Notes under the pieces: generated by a model
The model's database searches: none
What the model was told of the DNA's origin: nothing
What the model saw: only the letters and a program-made list of their open reading frames with translations
From: Achaetomiella virescens
Taxonomy: Eukaryota; Ascomycota; Sordariomycetes; Sordariales; Chaetomiaceae
Length of the DNA: 64,000 nucleotides
Direction of reading: 5' to 3'
NCBI GenBank assembly: GCA_031001845.1
Contig: JARNGD010000013.1
Coordinates: 269,051 to 333,050 of the forward strand
In this document: positions 1 to 12,262 of the stretch, one piece after another
Layout: each line of letters opens with the position of its first letter
How positions within the stretch are numbered: the stretch's first letter is position 1
Program-made: the position numbers and the translations under genes

Positions 1-895
1 CAAGTTCTACCAGCTGTCCCCCGGGGCGAGCTCACAGAAATCGTCTTCTACCCCACGCACCACCCCTGCCCGGACTACCTCCTCGCGCACGACTTCCTCA
101 GGTGTCTCTTCCGCCGACAGTTCTGATGACTCCGACTCGTCGTCTACGTCATCTGTCGACGATGAGTCCAATACGCAGATGCCTGCTGGGACCACCACGA
201 CCTCCGCTCCTGTTCCTCCACCCGCTGGGAGTCGTCATCCACGCCCGTTGGGCCCATTGTGGGTGGTGTTGTTGGTGGCGTTGGTAAGTTCTCCGGCCTC
301 GCGTGGATCGCCTCGAGAAGAGTCGGCACTGATGCTATTTCTCAGCCGCCCTCGGTCTGATCGGCCTCGGCATCTTCTTTCCTCGTGCGCCGCAAGAACC
401 AAAAAGACGCACCTCCTTCCCCACCCGCCAACGCCGCTGCCGCCCCGGTCTCTGGCCCTGGATTCATGCCGCCTCCCGGGCAGGGCCCGTCCCCCAACCA
501 GTCACCTCCACCCAACATGTCCCCCCCCCGGCGCCCCCGGCGCTGCCGCCTTTGCCCCCCACTATACCTGATGAAGCCCCCAATGGCCACCACTGTCTCC
601 CGATGCAAGGCCCCGCCCATGACCCCTGTAACTGTCCCCGACTGGCAGCCCGTCGCCCCAGACGTACCACCCCAGCATGCAGCCCGGCATGGGCATGGCC
701 AACGTCCCGCCAGCTCAGGGCATGGGAATGGGCGTGGGCACCCCACCGCCGATGACGGGCATGGCGCCGACGCCGTCGCCTCCGCCCCCGCAGCCGTACG
801 TCCCGCCAAATGGGCCGTACCAGGCGTATCAGCCGCACCATGCTGTGGAGCTGCCGACGCAGAGGGGCGATGGGCAGGTGCATGAGCTCTCGTAA
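1..895 (+). CDS. Cell-surface single-pass membrane protein, 3' part (5' end outside window)
   Basis: The visible part starts inside a Ser/Thr-rich, probably O-glycosylated region (about 2-180). A Gly/Val-rich transmembrane helix follows (about 253-375), split by a GTAAGT...CAG intron at 284-345, then a basic stop-transfer patch (VRRKNQKD) and a Pro/Gly/Met-rich cytoplasmic tail. The tail ends in the motif VELPTQRGDGQVHELS, which I recognise from the C-termini of fungal WSC/MID2-like surface sensors. The stop is at 893-895. The reading frame breaks near 240-253, at a T run near 388-392, and in the C/G-rich stretch at 520-545, yet sense is kept on both sides each time. The ectodomain that would identify the ligand or sugar-binding module lies upstream, so the exact family (WSC, CFEM or other) cannot be decided. 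Confidence 0.65.
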
Positions 896-1273
896 AGTTG
901 GATAAATCATGGCAGGTCGATGGCATCCCGGGAGCCGGGAGGGGGGGAATTGGTTTGGATCTTCTTTTCGACGTATATACATTTGGGAAGTCTGGGGTTT
1001 GGCGCTTAGGTGGAAACACGATCCACGTTGTCAAGATGGGTTTAATTCTAATGGGCATTCTTGAGTCAAGTTCTGAGTACATATTGACGGCAGGATAAGA
1101 GACTTGCGTGCTGATCTGTCCGCTTGCCGTTCATATTTTCATGGAGTCATGCCTCTTTTTGCGTTCAACCCCTGTCAACATCACCCGCAACCCCTAAACC
1201 AGCTCTGAAATTACTACTACTGACCCACCACCCTCGCAATTGAACATTCGCCTAAAGTGAACTTCTCCGCTTG
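896..1273. other. Intergenic, tail-to-tail
   Basis: This lies between the stop of the surface protein (+) and the stop of the HET gene (-), so it should hold both 3' ends. I see no further gene in it. Confidence 0.5.
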
Positions 1274-3758
1274 CTATACGATGGCGTACCTGAACACCTC
1301 CCCGTTTTCACGAAGCTTCGCCCATTTCTTTTCTGCGCAACCACCACGTTTTCTCTTATTCGTCCCCATCGCTACTAGGCCCACCAACCGCCATTGGACA
1401 CCTCCTGATGTCGTTCGGCCATGCTTCCTCAAGACCAGGTGGTGGAAGCAGCCAGGAACAAACACAATCCGGTCACCCCTGGCTGCCTCGCCGGCCTTTA
1501 GGAACCCCATCTCACCTGCCAAATTACCTAAGCTGTACACAACAGTGGTACTATCGCCCATCTTGAGTAGCATCGAGCCCGCCTCCATCAGCACTTCGAT
1601 CAGTTCCAGGGAAATTTCGAGAATTCGCCCCCGGCCTTCTGCCTCCTCAGATTCAAGTCCTCGGTCATGACATACCCCATGAGCTGAAAAATAGCCTTCA
1701 TTGCCTCCTTTCCCTCGTGGGTTAGGGCAAGCCAGCTCTCCATTATCCGCTGAACCGGCAGAACGCCCGAGTCATCTTCTACTGCCCGCACAACATCCAC
1801 TCTTCCCTTCGGCTGTCCCATCACCCATAACGTTTTGCCATCCTTGTCGAATGCGAACAGATCCGCAGCAAGGCCGTCCTTCTTCCGAATTGCAAAGTTG
1901 TAAGCGTCATTTCCAACCTCCCTCGTCCAGTTGGGAACCCACGAGGGCATCCGTTGGTCCTTGTCTTCACCGCAGCATGCGGCATCAAGGAATGCTAGCG
2001 TCTTTGTCTCCCTGGCGAGGTGTCGCGCCAACGCTGTGAAGAATTCGACCCGGTTGCCCCTCGAATTGAGCCCGGACCGCCAGTAACGGCGTCGATGACT
2101 TCCGCGTACCCGGTCACCACGTACTCCGGCCTGGTAATCGTCCAGAACTTCGCCCTCGACTCATAGTACCACGCCCACCCACCACATAGGAACCCAATCG
2201 CATATCCAGCCAGTTTCATCTCCAGCTTTCAGGATACGCCTTGAACAGTGGTCCATTGCATGCCCTATCACCTGCCCGGTCGAGAAGGAGCTGACACACC
2301 GGACCAAATCGGACAGTTGTGTGACTTTCCCCAGCCTTGCGCCTCCCGCAATTCCCATGACGGCATACAGCCTGTCCCGGTCATCACGACACTGGAAATG
2401 CCCTGCCGTGCGCAGAAGAATGCGCTGCAAGCGGGCGGCAAACGACTGATCATGGAAGCGGACCTTCTTCTCCTCAGTTTCGGTGCGGAAGGCGAGAGAT
2501 ACGACCTTCAATAATCCAGTGGCAACATCTTGCCCAGGGTTCTGCCTCCCGGTCGTGGAACTCTGAGTGCCGGAAGTCTTTGACGACCATCCTCAGCCGC
2601 TCGACCGGCGGTGCGGAGTCCTTGATATCCTTGACGCTGTGAAGCTCGTCGAGAATAGCATGCTGGGCAGACTGGAAGTTTTGGAACTCGCAGTAGTGAC
2701 GGCCGCACTGTAGAAGAACGGGCCCTGTGGCGAGGGCCACTTCCTGGATCACCCACAGCCGCTCCCACCAACCGCGGCTGTAGAGTCCTGTAGCCCAGGG
2801 ATGGCGCTACGAATGAGCTCGGCCTTGTTGCGAATGACGAAAAAGGGACTATCAGCCGCCACCCACTTAGGCGCCAGAAGACGTCGAACGCTGTCTCTAT
2901 CTGGCGGTGGTGGACGCAATCATCCCCTCTTGACAACCGTCCATACTGGTGTGATGGCTGCTGTGGTACCCTCCCAACCACACCACACCGTAGAAGCATT
3001 CGCATACTCAGCGTCCATCGCTGAATCTGCATCTGCTTCTCCCCCTCATCCTCCTGGTTGATACACAACGCATCGACCCACACCGTCCGCGGCTTATCCT
3101 TCAGTCTCAGATACTTCAACGCCGCTCCAAGTTCACAGTAACCCCCTACCCTTGCCACTCAACCCGTTCAGCTCTTTACTGCCTTTCTTGAATCGAACAG
3201 CATGGAGTGCCAGGTTCCAGGGCTTCGTTCTCAAAATCTCCATCAAAAGCTTGCTTGCGCGGACGGCAAAGTCCATCGGTGCCGCCCCGCAAACCATGCA
3301 GACAAAGAAGATAAAGGGCTTTGCTGGGACACCGAACCAGGCAATCCATCCGGCGGGCTCGAGAGGAAGCGGGGACGTGTAGTGCCAAATGAGGGCTGTG
3401 CCCAGGGACCAGGAGAGGAACTTGAGGAAGTACTTGTATTTCGCTGCTGCTACTCGGAGCTTATCGAACAGCGGTTCGAAGCGAGATAAAAAGGACCATG
3501 GTTTGAGGTTTGACTTTGAGATCTTGTGCGGGGGTCTGACTCTGGCGGAAGGCAGGAGCAAGGTGGGCGATGCGGATTGGTTTGGTGATAGAGTCGTCGC
3601 CCCATTGGTACGAGAGGGCTTCGTAGCGGGTTTTGATGATGGATGAGCGTGTTTCAAGAACACAGCGAAGCTCATCGTTTGAAGGTGCCAGGGAGGATAT
3701 GCACGACGCGAAACTCGCTCGCTGAGATGGGCTTGTAAAGGGGCTTCTGAGGGCCCAT
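1274..3758 (-). CDS. HET-domain (heterokaryon incompatibility) protein with hydrophobic insert
   Basis: The start at 3758 gives MGPQKPLYKPISASEFRVVH, followed by the first HET motif YEALSYQWGDD (about 3610-3640). The second motif, WVDALCINQEDE, lies near 3060-3090, and the third, RDRLYAVMGIAGG, near 2330-2390. HET domains trigger cell death when incompatible fungal hyphae fuse. Between motifs one and two, where HET proteins usually have a short linker, there are about 130 residues (3133-3560) with two hydrophobic segments (around FLSWSLGTALIWHY and KPFIFFVCMVCGAA), which suggests membrane anchoring. The C-terminal half (1274-2500) is a variable region with no motif I recognise. The frame breaks several times, for example near 3130, 2200 and 1600, while conserved residues continue in another frame. 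The HET assignment is firm; the membrane insert is an inference from hydrophobicity. Confidence 0.8.
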
Positions 3759-4813
3759 GTTCTCAAGTTTCTAGAGGTTGATGTGTTACCACGAGTAAAA
3801 ATGGAAGGAGAAGAGCAGAATGACTCGAGTTCAGGGCCTTCTTGGTGTTTTCTCAGCTGGCCAAGGAGTAATTACGCCTTGTTTCAGCTGAGAATGCCTG
3901 CATCGAGGCAGATGGGAGCCTCGTCCTTTACCCCGATGTGGCGGTGGCAGTGCCCCAAACCCAATTTCGCTCAACGCTCGAATGCGGGACATGGTCAGTA
4001 CATCTGGAATAGTCCACCGGATGGAGTCTTGATTTTCTCTGTCTGCGTGATGGATTACCCCATTGCGTTCTTTTTCCCCTTTAGCCTGAAATCAATGCAA
4101 ATTCATGAGGATGGATAGAAACGCTTTACCCAGAACTGGATCTGACGAAATATGGTCGTCCTTTGAGAAGCTGTGTACAATTAAATGACTGAATGCCTAC
4201 CGCAGGGCCGTCTAAACCCATGTCCCATTCCCGTTCTGTGGACCGGCTGTGCTAAATGAACATCCAATCCATTTTCAGACAGATTGTGAGGGTAAGTTTT
4301 GCGCCATATTAAGTACAGCTTACGAATTAAAAAAGAAGGGAGAGAGGGTGGTGGAAAACGAGAGTCGTAAGTGGGAAAATAGAGAAATATAATAAAGAGC
4401 ACCACTAAAGGGGAAAATAACAGCCCACAATGAGAGGGAGCACAGATATACCTAGGGATGTCCTCACATGATATGTAAGTACTGGTACGAGGCGCAAGAC
4501 TGCCCCCCGTAAGCATAGTGCATTGGTGAGATGCTTTTCTGCATCTTCACTTCAGTTCTTTGCGTCGGAGTCCGTGTCCAGTCTGTGCTGCAGGCTGACA
4601 CGCCCCTGACGATGACATGCAGCAGACGGGGAGCCCGAAGTAAACAAGTGTGGGCAATAACAGCGTCATCAAGCCAGGATTAGTGCAATTCACGCGTCGT
4701 GTAGAATAATGCGATGATTAATGTGGGATTATTAGTTAGTGTTACCCTCCCTACGCTACCATTCTTGTGCTCTGCTCCTCGCCACCATACCTTTTAACCT
4801 CTCCACGGGCAAA
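3759..4813. other. Intergenic, divergent promoters
   Basis: This contains the 5' flanks of the HET gene (-) and the PLP decarboxylase gene (+). A moderately AT-rich stretch lies at 4300-4450. I recognise no gene, repeat or RNA. Confidence 0.4.
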
Positions 4814-7800
4814 ATGACTTCCTTGGCACTTGGAGAGGATGTCTCACACCAAGCTATCAGCTCATATTTCATCGGGCCCCGAGCTGAAAACTTGGACGAG
4901 TTCCGTAAGAACATCACCGCGCTTCTTGATGAGCTCCAGAAGACCAGGGAGTTGTACTTCTCAGAGGACACCGTGGTCTTTCCGCTTTCCAGGTTCTGAT
5001 CCCGTATGGACTGATCCTGTTTTTTTTCCAGGACAATGGTTACGAGTTCATCCCGCAACATGTCCGAGATTCTTGTACATTCCAGAGCATCACGGCCAAG
5101 TTCGCCAAAGCCGTCCGTGATACGGCCAAAATGCTCGGCCAGCACTCCATCCCTTTCTGGTCGCCACGATACCAAGCACACATGTGCACCGACTTGTCAA
5201 TGCCAGCAATGCTGGCTACCTGATGGCCATGAACTACAACCCCAACAACGTGGCCCTTGAGGCGAGCCCCCTGAGCACCGTGGCTGAGATTGAGGCTGGC
5301 GAGCAGCTGTGCCAGATGTTTGGCTTCAACACCGATTCATCAACCACAAAAATCCGATTGCATGGGGCCACATCACTTGTGATGGGACTGTGGCGAACCT
5401 GGAGTCGCTTTGGGTCGGTAGGTTGGGCCCCCTGGCTAGAAACTTGATGGAGATTACTGACACTGCAGCTCGTAACCTCAAATTCTACCCTCTTTCCATG
5501 CGCAAGGCGATGGACGACCCCGACGGCCCTCTGCGAAATGTAATTCCTGAGTCGTTCAGCGTCCGCACCTGCCAGGGAAAATTGAAGAGGTTCCGGGACC
5601 TGAGCACCTGGGAGTTGCTGAACTTGAAGCCCAAGACAGTCCTCGACATCCCGGAGCAGCTGCATGAGGAGTTCGGCATTTCTCCCGAGTGGCTGTCGAG
5701 CAAGGCGGCACTCGAAAGGTACAACATCCAGACTACTGGGAAGGACATTCTTGAGGACCACTTTGGCATCGATCCAGCCAAAGCTGGCCAGTACTTTGTC
5801 TCCAGCACCAGACATTACTCGTGGCCAAAATCTGCTGGTTGGCTACCCCTGATTTCTTGGCATGCCATCCCTGAGTCTCCGAGACTGATGAGCTCCCAGC
5901 GATCCTAGGCATCGGATCCGGCAACGAAGTCAGCCTCGAAGTGGACAACGCTGCTCGCGTCGATGTCAACAAACTGGAAGAGGCCCTGGCCAAAAGCTTG
6001 GCTGAGCAGCGCCCTGTCTACTCAGTGGTGGCCGTGATCGGTTCCACGGAAGAGGGTGCAGTCGATCCGCTGCACAAGATCCTCGCCCTGCGGCAGAAGT
6101 TCCAAGCCCGGGGCTTATCGTTCACTGTTCATGCCGATGCAGCCTGGGGTGGCTACTTTGCTACCATGCTTCCTCGTGGTCCAGCGCCGTTGCTTGCCTC
6201 ATCGCACGTGGGGAGCATTGCTGGGCGGGATGGTGGGGTCGAGGGCATTGTACCGAACCTGCCGCTGCGGACTGAGACGCAGGAAGATTTGTTTGCCCTG
6301 CGGTTCTGTGATTCTATTACTGTTGATCCTCACAAAGCAGGTTACATTCCATACCCGGCTGGAGCTCTCACATATCGCGACGGCAGGAGCAAAAACTTGG
6401 TCACCTGGACCAGTCCCTACCTCTCTCGTGGGTCAGTGGTGACGAGTATTGGAATCTTTGGTGTTGAGGGGAGGTAAGCTCAATCCATAATTATTGGAAA
6501 GGTACCTGCGGCTGACAATCCTGGAGCAAACCCGGAGCTTCGGCGCTGGCTACCTGGCTTTCGAACCAATGCATCGGCCTTGATCAGAGTGGCTACGGAT
6601 CTCTGCTGAGCGAAGCATGCTTTACATCAGCTCGCGTACGTTTTTTCTTTGCCTTGAATAAAACACACTGCACCAAGACTGACTAGTCCTTCAGCTCTCT
6701 GCTGTCTGGGCTGCTCTCACCAAACGAGACGACAGCTTCAAATGCGTCCCCTTCAACGCACTCCCACGGAAGCAAGTGGCAGCGAGCAGCTGGTTGAGGA
6801 TGAGAAGGAGAGGATTCGAGCCGAGATCCTTGAAAAGTCCAATGCAGAGATCGTCGAGCATGACGAGAACGTTGACCCGGAGCATAAAACCATGACCCTC
6901 CTACGTTCCCTCGGCTCGGATCTCAACATCAACGCCTTTGCGCTCAACTGGCGTTACCCGGACGGAAGTCTTAACAAAGACGTGGAGGAAGCCAACTACT
7001 TGATGACCCGTGTTGTGCAGAGGCTCTCTGTTGACTCGCCCAATGACAAACCAACAGATTCCTCTCTATCTGACCTCAACCACGTTCTCAGACGATCTGT
7101 ACGGACACTGCGCAGCTAACTTTCGGCGGCGACTGGGCTTGGAGGAATCTGGCGAGCCGTTGATGGTGCTGCGCAATGTTGTCATGAGTCCCCTGGCCAC
7201 GTTCTCGACCAAGGGTGACTTTATCAACATGCTCGGGGATACATTCAGGAGTATCGTGCAGGAAGAAGTGAAGGTATCCCTCTCTTCTATTTCGAGCAGT
7301 GTAATCTTAGCTAAACACACCCGTGACAGATTGTTCGAGCCCGCAACGACTGCGCAGCAGACTACCACAGCTTCTGGGCGCGTGGGACCGATCAGATTTA
7401 CCTTACCTACCGACAATGTTCCACATGGCTAAGCACCGGCGCCAGATCATCCTGGCCGTGGAGTTTGATGAGGAGGGCACCGAGGCCTACTGCCAGCTCA
7501 AGGGCAACACTGAAGACGAGCTGGTGATTAAGACGTCAGACAAGATTGACTTGGCTGCTCTCCTCAGGAGGGCAGCTACCACAGGTCAAACAACGGGAAA
7601 AGCAACATTCCTGGGGAATCTCACCACTAAGACCAAGTACACCTCTTGGCTCACACATCCTCCACGCTCAAACATACTAACATGCTTGGCCCAGCGGCGT
7701 GATAACCGCCCGTATCCGCGTAACCGTAACGTCCATCATCAAAAACCGGCCCCTCGACACCCGCTCCCACGACAAAACCTACCCTGTCTCCACCATGCCC

Positions 7801-8314
7801 TTCTACCTCTACGGCTCCCTCCAAGCCCCACACATCGACCACATCCTTGTTCGCTGCCCCAACATTGTCCTCTCCGCGGGCAATGTCACGCTCAAGGTCG
7901 GGCCGGGCACAGAAAACAACGATGCGGTCAAGGCAGCCATCGCCGAGGGGGCTATCCTGTGCTTGGACGGGGTGTATGAGGCGGCTATGCAGCCTTTTGC
8001 AGCGGAGAAGATTCATGGGTCGGGAAGGAAGGACTTCTTTTTCCGGCCTGGGGTCAGTTTTAGGGTGAGGCTTTGGGAGGATCCACGTGGTGCGGCGGAG
8101 AGTGGGAAGGGGTTGGTAGATGAGGTAATGAGGAAGGACGCGTTGGCTACGGGGGAGGTGGTTCTGGGTGAGGAGGCTGGCAGATGTGGAGAAGGTGAAC
8201 CGGGATCCATTTGAAACAAAGGAGGATGAGAAGATGGGACGCTGGAGGGAGAGGTTTGCGGAGATTGGGAAGGGGATGGCGGCTTGTACTGTTGTCGATC
8301 GGAAGGGGAAGTAG
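4814..8314 (+). CDS. Tyrosine-decarboxylase-like PLP-dependent decarboxylase with long C-terminal extension
   Basis: Group II PLP-dependent amino-acid decarboxylase, closest to bacterial TyrDC in motif layout. The sequence shows QHSIPFWSPRYQAHM (5120-5185), NPNNVALEASP (5240-5270), AWGHITCDGTVANLESLW (5360-5410), VHADAAWGGYF (6127-6160), and the PLP-lysine motif SITVDPHKAGYIPYPAG (6310-6360). Next comes GIFGVEGSKPGAS across a clean intron at about 6474-6527. Such enzymes make tyramine or related amines with release of CO2; the substrate here is not proven. The family usually runs about 620 residues, but here conserved-looking coding sequence continues about 300 residues further (7270-8314), ending VVDRKGK. 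Introns are visible near 5008-5032, 5841-5902, 6474-6527, 6638-6695 and 7274-7330. Frame breaks occur at about 5215 (one G missing in CTGGGCTAC), 5335, 6770, 7060, 7410 and 8170. The start ATG at 4814 follows a plausible AAAATGAC context. Confidence 0.82.
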
Positions 8315-10128
8315 GTAGAGCTGAGAATCCTACCTCAAATCTCTGGACTGGTGAATTCTGGCCCGAACATCGATTTCAGGATTTAGATTTTTTGAAGGTT
8401 GCTCTCCTTAACAATTTGGAGTATTCAAACCAAGTCTTCTGAACTAGAATCAGTGCTAATATCATCGAATCTCCGCTGTCGTCTAGATCGCCCATAAATG
8501 GGTTGTTGGCTGGTGTTCTATTTTGAGCAAAACTCCGAGACATGGCTGCTCACTCAACGTCATCGAGTTTCTCAGAGCAGCCCTTGACGGTCAAACCGGA
8601 GACGTGGTGACATAATGCCTTTTAGGAAAAATGGACGCCGCAATATTGAACACAGGCAAACATCAATGCTCGGGAGTCCGAGGAATCAAATGACAACCTC
8701 TCAACGCCTCCTAGGCTGGCACGCAAACGCCAATATTGGGGGCGCTGCATCTGGGGCGATTCCAATGTTCCATTGCACGGCTCAGGAGACCTCGTCAGCA
8801 GGACTGGAATGCCCTTCTGATTCGCGAAAGATATTACCATCCCTCCCGTCGACCCTGGTCTTGATATATTCATGGTGTATGCGATCTTATATTACCTGAC
8901 TCCACGTTTTGGAAGCCGAAATTTCGAGGCGCGCGTCTGTCCTGGTTGTGAGCCCCAACTGCCGGGCTTCATCTTCAGGCTAATAAAGACCTGAGGCCGT
9001 GTCCTCTCCTGCGTCTTATACCTTGACCATAACCAACGTCAGGAACTCCGACGTGGTGTTTCTTTCGGGCTTTCCAGACTCTCCCGTTGAACTCTCATGA
9101 TCCCAAATTCTCTGAACATAGGCAACAATGCAACATGTCTAAGCCTCGGCATACTCCCGACTGTCTCCTGACCGGTTTCCTAGCTAGGAAGGCGAGCAGC
9201 AGCACTCCTTCGTACCAAAATCAACAACTTGACGCTCGCACAACACTGTCAGCCTGCGGGATGTCTGTCACACGGTGAAATTCCCGGCTCCTGTCCAGTG
9301 AACTTACTTCCACGCCGGCACGCTTCCGTCATGGGCCCCCGTAGCCTTGCAGATACCACTTGGTGTTCCTTCTTGTGGAACTAGCAAACGGTGTCACCTT
9401 GCGAACCAGTTCCTGGACCATTGCTCTGGCCGCAAATCACACCGCAGTAGAGTTCTACTGCAGAGTCCTAATTAACCTAGCTTCTTTTTTCTACCAGGAC
9501 GGTGATTTATACGCACGCGGCTCGTTTCCGATGGCAGGACAGTAGTGGCCTCTGTTACCTGTCCTGTGGCAGGGGTCAAAATCCCCGAAGGCAACAGCAT
9601 GATCACGGCCTGAGGATCATGGATACAACGTCTCATCCCATGTGGACGCGGAATGTCGAGTTGACTTCACTGCTCCCATGACGTCCCTGTGCCATCCATC
9701 GCCGCACTCCCACGTGGACAGCAGCAGAACGTCGGCTACTAAACCATACGACACCACCTCACGGGCTCCCCGAATCACGCAGACCGCCAACGGCCGAAGC
9801 CTAGCCAATCTTGGTAGGTCAAAACCCAGGTTGAGTCTGACTCTCTCGAAGTGTGTCGGAAATGGAGGGATCAAGGTACTTCGTCTTGGCTGTCCACACG
9901 TGGACCTTCCTTCCTGCAACTTGAGATATCGGAGCTGATCCAAAATATAGGATCCCTGATGGGACGGTCAGCGCAGCTTGTAAGTAGCACTGCCTCGGTT
10001 GATGGAGATAAATAAGGATGTAGTACCTTCACCTCAATCTGACGATGTCATCTCAGAACCTTCATCACCCAGGCACCAGTCCGTCTCCAAGTCCTCCGAA
10101 CTCCTTCCGCCAGTACTAAACCAATATC
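8315..10128. other. Intergenic region
   Basis: I see no conserved coding sequence on either strand; the open frames are short and mutually antisense. The 3' part holds the leader of the subtilase gene, including a TATA-like ATAAATAAGG at about 10008-10017. Confidence 0.45.
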
Positions 10129-11533
10129 ATGCATCTCCTAACTTGGGCATCTATTCTCCCTCTTGCTCTCGCAGCACCGATCATCCAGTCCCGGGCTGCC
10201 GAACTCATCCCGGGCAATTACATCGTCAAGCTTAAGGACGGGGCGTCCGAGAGCACCCTGCAGAAGGCGCTCAAGCACGTCAAGACCGGAGACTCCAAGC
10301 ATGTCTACCGGTCTGGCCGCTTCAAGGGCTTCGCTGCTAAGCTGAGCCCGCAGGTGCTGGATGCCGTTAGCAAGCTGCCCGAGGTAAGTCTCCTCTCCTC
10401 GTTCCGAGACTACCACAGGCACTGAAACTCACCTCGGGTGATATATCGAACAAGACGCCATTGTGACGGCCAACGACCTCATCACGCAAACTGCAGTCCT
10501 TGGGGTCTCGGGCGTATCTCGCACCGCACAGCGGGGGGAACCTCGTATGTGTACGACTCCACGGCCGGTGAGGGCACCTGTGCCTACATCATTGACACGG
10601 GCATCTACGTGGAGCACTCGGTAGGCTTTCCTCGTCGCCGCTCTTTCCCCTGTCCATTGCCACCGATGACCCCATTTTTCTCATCCCTACCTCACGTCCC
10701 TCATCCTGGATAATCGTTGGTTGTTGCCTGACGATGTCACAGCAATTTGCCGGCCGCGCCGCTTTCCTCGCAAACTTCATCGACACATCCAACACCGACG
10801 GCAACGGCCACGGCACGCACGTCGCCGGCACCGTGGGCGGGTCCACCTTCGGCGTGGCCAAGAACACCCAGCTCTTCGCCGTCAAGGTCCTCAGTGCCGG
10901 CGGCGCCGCACATTGTCGGCGTCATCGCCGGCATCGACTTCGTAGCGTCCGACGCGCAACCGCACCGCCGCGGGCCAGTGCCCCAGGGGCGTTGTTGCGA
11001 ATATTGTCGTTAGGGTCACGCAAATCGAATGCGGTGAATGCGGCGGTTAGGGCGGCGGTGAACGAGGCGAGTGTTCTTTGCGGTGGCGGGCGGGAATAGC
11101 GATATGATGCGAGGTTTTATAGTCCCGCGAGTGAGGAGAGTGCGTGTACGGTGGGAGCGATAAATGTGGCCGATATGAGGGCGTATTTTTCGAATTACGG
11201 AGCGTGGTGGATGTGTTTGCGCCGGGGGTGGATGTGGTGAGTAGTTGGATTGGGGGGCCGGAGAACACGGTGAGTGATGGTTGCTTTGTTGGCTTTGTCG
11301 ATGAGGCGTGAGGGAGCGCTGACAAGGGTTGATTGCAGAACACCGTTTCGGGAACCTCGATGGCGAGCCCACATATTGCTGGCCTCGGGGCGTACCTCCT
11401 GGCTTTGCTCGGGCCGAAGACGCCGACTGAGTTGTGCCAGTATATCAAGGATACGGCCACCCTCAACACGATTACGGATCTTCCAAACGGAACCTTCAAC
11501 GCCATTGCCTTTAACGGCAACCCGAATGAGTAG
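10129..11533 (+). CDS. Secreted subtilisin-like serine protease (S8, proteinase K type)
   Basis: The product begins with a signal peptide (MHLLTWASILPLALA) and an inhibitor-I9 propeptide (about residues 25-95, containing IPGNYIVKLKDGAS). The protease domain follows, with the triad in order: Asp in AYIIDTGIYVEHS (about 10583-10620), His in NGHGTHVAGTVGG (10801-10840), and Ser in GTSMASPHIAGLGAYLLAL (11350-11405). It ends with the stop at 11531-11533. Introns are seen near 10384-10440, at 10621-10742 and near 11271-11338. The frame breaks near 10495, 10545, 10910-10990, 11015, 11080-11110 and 11205, but the order of S8 motifs is complete. This is therefore probably an intact secreted alkaline protease with assembly indels, not a pseudogene. 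Length and architecture fit fungal proteinase K-like enzymes (about 380-400 residues). Role: extracellular protein degradation. Confidence 0.85.
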
Positions 11534-12262
11534 TGGATTTCGGGGGTGGAGGAGTGGAAGCTGGGGGAAGAGGCAGTTGAGGGAGGTTACCTGGCTAGCA
11601 TTCATCTCCTTGATTTCATATCACTGGTTTATGTCAATGATTTGATTTGGTAGTGAGTCGTAGAGCTTAATGATAGGAGGGACGGGGATTGCAGTCACTC
11701 CTTCTGTCAAGCATGTCTTTTCCTAAGGCAAGTCTGACGATGGAGAGTGCAGTACTACTTGTCACTGTGCCTGTAATATTGCGGACCACAAGCTTTGGTT
11801 CAAACGTGGCCAGGAAGCTGCCAGTTTATCTTTATTAACTTGGATGGAGGTTGCCAGTAATAACTGACTTGGTCTTCGAAGCACATTGTGTCCTGTGAGA
11901 TTTCTGTGAAGGCTTTCTATTCCATCACGGGCACGTCCAGTATCCAATGCCATCAATCTGAGCAAAGACAACGTTCTTTGCTGATGGTGGCCGGCCTGGC
12001 TTTCGTCCCATGATTTTGTTGACAATGATTGTGCTCCTTCCGGCAATATCCTCGTTCTCTACACTCTGAAACGATGTCCATCCCGACCCTCTCGAAATTT
12101 TCTCAATCGCTTCTTTGCAACTCCCACACAGTTTCGCGTGGCTGATTTCTCATGCCACCACTGTCGCATCACGATCATCCCTAGCCCCATCACCCGCTTC
12201 CTCCCCGGCACGTCCCGGTCCACTTTCCATCATCAATCTGCATAAGAGGCATTTGGACTACC
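11534..12262. other. Intergenic region
   Basis: This is the 3' flank of the subtilase and the leader of the next gene. I see no conserved reading frame in it. Confidence 0.4.
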
